Shown here in pieces: positions 6,701 through 8,460 of a stretch of 8,460 nucleotides of DNA. Source of the DNA: WTJY01 sp045105475. GTDB taxonomy: Bacteria; Chloroflexota; Anaerolineae; Promineifilales; Promineifilaceae. The translations under genes were made by a program, and so were the position numbers. Numbering within the stretch: position 1 is the stretch's first letter; the number at the start of each line of letters is the position of its first letter. The notes under the pieces were generated by a model. That model worked only from the letters and a program-made list of their open reading frames with translations. It was not told where the DNA came from and ran no database searches. The DNA lies in NCBI GenBank assembly GCA_045105475.1, contig JBGCDP010000036.1, positions 1 through 8,460 on the forward strand. The letters run 5' to 3'.

Positions 6701-8251
6701 CGAATTGGACAAAGCCAATAGGTCGCCGGGGGCAGATCGATTGAAATCGATTCCACCACCATTGCCGGCCGCATCATTGTTTGTCACAGTAACATGGTTT
6801 AAGGTCAATCGGCTGGCAACAGGGCCGCCTACATAAATTCCACCACCATTCCCGCCGTCAGTTATCGATCCATTCTGCCCCTCAGCACGATTTCCAGAAA
6901 TTGTTGAATTCACAACATTGGCAACCGCCCCTTCGCGGATATAAAGCCCACCACCGCGCACCTCTTCAGCCACATTGCCACTTATTGTCGTGCTATTGAT
7001 ACTGTAGATTGAGGCATAAATCCCATACAAACCACCCCCGCTCAGAGTAGCCGTGTTATTTTCAATAACCGATTGGGTCATCGTGATAGACCCATTTTCA
7101 AGGTAAATTCCGCCACCATGCGAAGCGGCACTGTTTCCACTCAAAATAGTATTGCTTAAAACTAAGCTTCCCATAATTTGATGCACCCCACCGCCAGCGT
7201 CACCTGCAATGTTTCCACTAATCGTGACGTCCTCTAGGGTTGGATTACTCGCAACATTATACATTCCACCACCAGCAGCACCTGCAATGTTTCCATTCAT
7301 CGTAACGTTGTTCAAAGTTGGACGGCTTCCTCCGTTAAAGATCCCTCCTCCAACATCACCTGCAATATTCCCGCTAATAATGAGGCTGTTCAAAATTGGG
7401 TCACTATCGGCATTAAATATCCCTCCACCCGCATCATCTGCAAAGTTCCCACTAAGCGTGACATCCTCTAAAGTTGGGATACCAAAACTATTCGCCATCC
7501 CACCTCCTAAGCTAGCACCGTTACCGCTAAAGGTGACATTCTTTAGAGCTGCATTGCTTTCGCTGTTATACATTCCACCCCCTTCACCAACGGCAAGATT
7601 ACCCATGAAAGAAACATTGGCCACAGTGGGGCTACCTGTGTCATTGTACATGCCGCCACCATTCTCAAGCAGGGCCGCAGCCATTGATCGAAGAGGAATC
7701 ACAACTGCCTCTTCATCAGCCTGCCCAGCCGTTACCACAAAGCCATCGAGCACGGCCGTGTTTGTGACGCCACTCCCGGTGACAACATTGTAGTTATTGT
7801 CACCTACTTGATGCGTGAAGGTAACAACCACACCATAGCTGTCAGCCGTATCGTCTCCATCGATATCACCGCTTAAAACGGTGACATTGCTTTCCCAATC
7901 TCTTTCGGACAAGAGTGTTTCTGTCGCACTGAATCCGCCGTAGATCGCAACACCGTCAGTCAGAACAAAGGTGTCTTCGGGTGTTGCACCGGGGGTATAC
8001 ACCCCACTAGCGACCCAAATCTGGTCCCCTGATACGGCGGTGGCTAAAGCGGTTTGCAAATCTGTATAGGCGTTGGCCCAATCGGCCCCAGTGTCGCCAC
8101 CGCTTGTTGCATCTTTATCGACAAAGATCGTTCCGGGGGGTAGTGCGGCCGCTGGTTGCGGAAAAAAAACAAAACTGAGCATTGAAATGCTAAACAGTGT
8201 GGCGATAGCTATGGGCAATAGAAAGCGAGAGCGTTTTAATAGGTTAAACAT
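3704..8251 (-). CDS. giant secreted Pmp-like beta-helix protein with InlB-type repeats and CARDB-like domain
   Basis: This is a 1515-residue exported surface or secreted protein. Residues 1-36 form a signal peptide (KRSR, a hydrophobic core, then PQPAAA). Two homologous modules follow. Module 1 (41-643) and module 2 (653-1181) each open with 'FV(D/N)..AT' and 'IWVASGVYTPGA'. They continue with beta-helix coils marked by GGG(M/I/L)(Y/F)N and FSGN/ISGN motifs, as in chlamydial polymorphic membrane proteins, and close with an SPAID..(D/I)(I/L)GA(Y/F)E signature typical of 'choice-of-anchor' proteins. Two divergent InlB-type repeats (about 1184-1258 and 1261-1333) carry GWSG.C. A linker with HLPMV (1344-1348) leads to a CARDB-like domain (about 1356-1485) ending YNNIS. 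No C-terminal membrane helix or sorting motif is seen. The likely role is adhesion or cell-surface structure (inference). An in-frame TAA sits three codons upstream of the ATG, fixing the most upstream possible start. No Shine-Dalgarno is visible. The small exported gene follows 68 bp downstream. Confidence 0.93.
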   Translation of the reverse strand: MFNLLKRSRFLLPIAIATLFSISMLSFVFFPQPAAALPPGTIFVDKDATSGGDTGADWANAYTDLQTALATAVSGDQIWVASGVYTPGATPEDTFVLTDGVAIYGGFSATETLLSERDWESNVTVLSGDIDGDDTADSYGVVVTFTHQVGDNNYNVVTGSGVTNTAVLDGFVVTAGQADEEAVVIPLRSMAAALLENGGGMYNDTGSPTVANVSFMGNLAVGEGGGMYNSESNAALKNVTFSGNGASLGGGMANSFGIPTLEDVTLSGNFADDAGGGIFNADSDPILNSLIISGNIAGDVGGGIFNGGSRPTLNNVTMNGNIAGAAGGGMYNVASNPTLEDVTISGNIAGDAGGGVHQIMGSLVLSNTILSGNSAASHGGGIYLENGSITMTQSVIENNTATLSGGGLYGIYASIYSINSTTISGNVAEEVRGGGLYIREGAVANVVNSTISGNRAEGQNGSITDGGNGGGIYVGGPVASRLTLNHVTVTNNDAAGNGGGIDFNRSAPGDLLALSNSIVAGNTDTGGFPDCHDYGTGNYTFNVNNHNLFGGTAGDSCAPETNDFSLTDLGMTITDTLAPLADNGGLAAGSSVSTTLATTATIQTHALIKGSPAIDAGASVLTTDQRGYTRPFGPERDIGAYEFILSCPTDSPVFVNHAATGLDNGSSWNDAFASLQDALYLDAACLDAVDEIWVASGVYTPGAFITDTFVLTSGVAIYGGFAATETLLSERDWEANVTVLSGDVDGDDTTDSNGVVVTATHQVGENSEHVVLSLGVDNTAVLDGFTVTAGMAIGDESPDYGGGLFNVGGSPTLNNLHFAGNLAFLGGGMYSYFTDDTPIVVPVSEPLSDTWNRTAQNLSVTNSSNEPTLNNVIFSGNLAVAGGGMFNEMSSPMLTHVTFEKNLAAADGGGMLNVYESHPILTNVVFSENKADGDGGGMFNADESFPILVNVIFEGNSAGNDGGGVYNLGLGALPRSSQSALATSPTFINVSFTSNFAGDDGGGMANVVDFGCCRSPKNSAAVNTGNSSPILMNVTFSGNRALDKAGGLYNKDDSNPTIINSIFWNNQDASGVGTLDANLQNNLSDPSINYSLVQGSGGSSSWDSLAGTDGGNNIDVDPLFKVPVNPSSAPLVAGNVQLQLTSPAIDVGNTSAYTGTTTTTTDLAGHNRIFNSIIDLGAFEAPSYDIAIDLPDVGGGIVRGFSTDCAIDCAETFLAGTVVTLTAVADPYYIFTGWSGACSGTGDCTITVTADITVGANFALLQYALTTVTAGTGTGSITASPANSPLDHGTVVTLTATADPGSTFDGWSGDCMGIGSCQITMDGAKNVTATFTLIPLPDPINLLHLPMVSENFPTRDLVVESISVMADDVQVVVKNIGNGPIIDTFWVDLYVNPTTPPTAVNEVWFKQGSDGGAVWGVFDTILAAGESLTLTLSSGSLDPGRSNLSSGIPSGSAVYVQVDAANLNSPDGSVVEIHEILDLPYNNISMITTTTAFTYSGTLTQRRTFQADKADLPAR
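4253..4702 (-). repeat. tandem divergent InlB-type repeats within the large protein
   Basis: Two tandem units of about 73-75 residues (about 1184-1258 and 1261-1333) share 'G(T)VVTLTA.ADP...F.GWSG.C.G.G.C.IT.....V.A.F'. This matches the divergent InlB B-repeat type of bacterial surface proteins. The first unit has four Cys (1205, 1209, 1238, 1244) and the second two (1311, 1317), consistent with extracellular disulfides. Confidence 0.8.
5111..5851 (-). repeat. coil repeats of beta-helix module 2, with insertions
   Basis: Eight GGG or AGG motifs begin at residues 801, 826, 882, 908, 935, 962, 1001 and 1045. The spacings are 25, 56, 26, 27, 27, 39 and 45. The three long intervals equal a coil plus about 30, 13 and 19 extra residues, so this module carries inserted loops that module 1 lacks. 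One loop contains the adjacent pair Cys1012-Cys1013. Confidence 0.8.
5996..6133 (-). repeat. internal duplication, copy 2 (residues 707-752)
   Basis: This is the second copy of the conserved module-opening segment (DTFVLTSGVAIYGGF to DGDDTTDS). It differs from copy 1 at five residues (D/S, S/A, S/A, I/V, A/T). The flanks IWVASGVYTPGA and NTAVLDGF.VTAG are also shared, so the whole opening region of the module was duplicated. Confidence 0.9.
6752..7660 (-). repeat. coil repeats of beta-helix module 1
   Basis: Twelve GGG motifs occur in residues 198-500. The first nine begin at residues 198, 224, 249, 275, 301, 327, 353, 379 and 405, an almost exact 26-residue (78-nt) period. The last three are spaced 28, 36 and 29. 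Between them recur 'P.L.(N/D)V..SGN.A' segments. On the plus strand the array shows as recurring CCACCACC and ATTTCC(A/C) blocks. Each unit probably forms one coil of a right-handed beta-helix. Confidence 0.85.
7838..7975 (-). repeat. internal duplication, copy 1 (residues 93-138)
   Basis: This segment begins DTFVLTDGVAIYGGF and ends DGDDTADS. It matches residues 707-752 (5996-6133) at 41 of 46 positions by eye. The DNA differs at many third codon positions, so the duplication is old and the protein sequence has been conserved. Confidence 0.9.
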
Positions 8252-8314
8252 GATTTTTTACCGAGAGGAGTCGATTGATAACAAGTAAGAGGGTACTGCT
8301 AGATAAAAATTCTA

Positions 8315-8320
8315 TGTCAA
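8315..8320 (-). promoter_or_regulatory. possible -35 box of the surface-protein gene
   Basis: Read on the minus strand this is a perfect TTGACA, 63 bases before the ATG at 8251. No good -10 box lies 16-18 bases downstream; the sequence there is near AGTACC. TAGAAT directly abuts it and TATCTA comes 9 bases after, both too close. The promoter assignment is therefore weak. Confidence 0.2.
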
Positions 8321-8340
8321 TAATTGCTGGTTTTTGGAAG

Positions 8341-8382
8341 ATTGGGACCAATAGGTTCCCCTTACTTTAGTGGGACGACCTA
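8341..8382. promoter_or_regulatory. imperfect hairpin with alternative pairing arms
   Basis: TAGGTTCCC (8352-8360) can pair with GGGA-cg-ACCTA (8372-8382): nine base pairs with a 2-nt bulge and an 11-nt loop. The same arm can instead pair with GGGACC (8344-8349) through GGT(T)CCC with a 4-nt loop. It could be the 3' end of an upstream minus-strand transcript, an operator or a leader structure. No T-run marks it as a terminator. The function is unknown. Confidence 0.3.
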
Positions 8383-8460
8383 ATAAGCTGCGATGAAATT
8401 CATTATTGACCAAGCAGGTAACCGACAATAATTCTCGTGCGGTTGATTGCAACCTTAAGG

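Larger units (their letters stand above)
8252..8460. other. region upstream of the giant surface-protein gene
   Basis: No recognisable gene lies in these 209 bases. On the minus strand one frame stays open from the window edge to a TAG at 8312-8314 (48 codons), and another to a TAA at 8403-8405 (18 codons). Neither peptide resembles a family I know. The region contains an AT-rich stretch, an isolated TTGACA and a set of imperfect dyads, so it probably holds the promoter of the gene that starts at 8251. It has no CGGCCG hexamer. Confidence 0.5.

Noticed and set aside
5111..7660. Regularly spaced repeats that could suggest a CRISPR array.
   Set aside because: The 78-nt units are degenerate, stay in one reading frame and encode GGG/SGN beta-helix coils; there are no identical direct repeats with unique spacers.
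7209..7793. Long plus-strand open frame opposite the beta-helix repeats (194 codons, rich in IPPP).
   Set aside because: It is the antisense shadow of the GGGMYN coil repeats. The periodic Pro-rich motif simply mirrors GGG codons, and there is no ribosome binding site.
8313..8458. Open minus-strand frame of 48 codons running off the window edge to a TAG at 8312-8314.
   Set aside because: The translated peptide has no recognisable motif and the stretch includes dyads and AT-rich sequence; chance is a sufficient explanation.

Overview
The window looks like chromosomal DNA of a Chloroflexota bacterium, most likely Anaerolineae or a related class. This is an inference from protein style: a BatA-like von Willebrand factor A (VWA) membrane protein, a very large polymorphic-membrane-protein-like beta-helix protein ending in a CARDB-type domain behind a 'HLPMV' linker, and a small Trp-rich secreted protein. 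Base composition is moderate and all four genes share one signature, the hexamer CGGCCG. No mobile element, tRNA, rRNA or CRISPR array was found.

Layout, left to right. Positions 1-106 are a short upstream region with no recognisable gene. Positions 107-2047 (+) encode a 646-residue membrane-anchored VWA/BatA-like protein. The gap 2048-2163 contains a perfect 20-bp inverted repeat around a 32-nt loop. Positions 2164-3162 (+) encode a 332-residue APH-fold kinase closely resembling spectinomycin phosphotransferase APH(9). It ends tail-to-tail, with a 4-bp overlap (TTAA), against a minus-strand pair: a 158-residue exported protein of unknown function (3159-3635) and a 1515-residue secreted beta-helix protein (3704-8251). 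The last 209 bases (8252-8460) hold the upstream region of the large gene, with an imperfect hairpin and no recognisable gene.

The two minus-strand genes are 68 bp apart and could be co-transcribed as a cell-surface or export unit. The two plus-strand genes are separated by the palindrome and have no obvious functional link. I do not see a coherent new defence or biosynthetic system. The most notable signals are the roughly 17-fold excess of CGGCCG (35 copies by manual count, all inside genes), the intergenic palindrome, the two-module architecture of the giant surface protein, and an APH(9)-like kinase in what looks like native chromosomal context.
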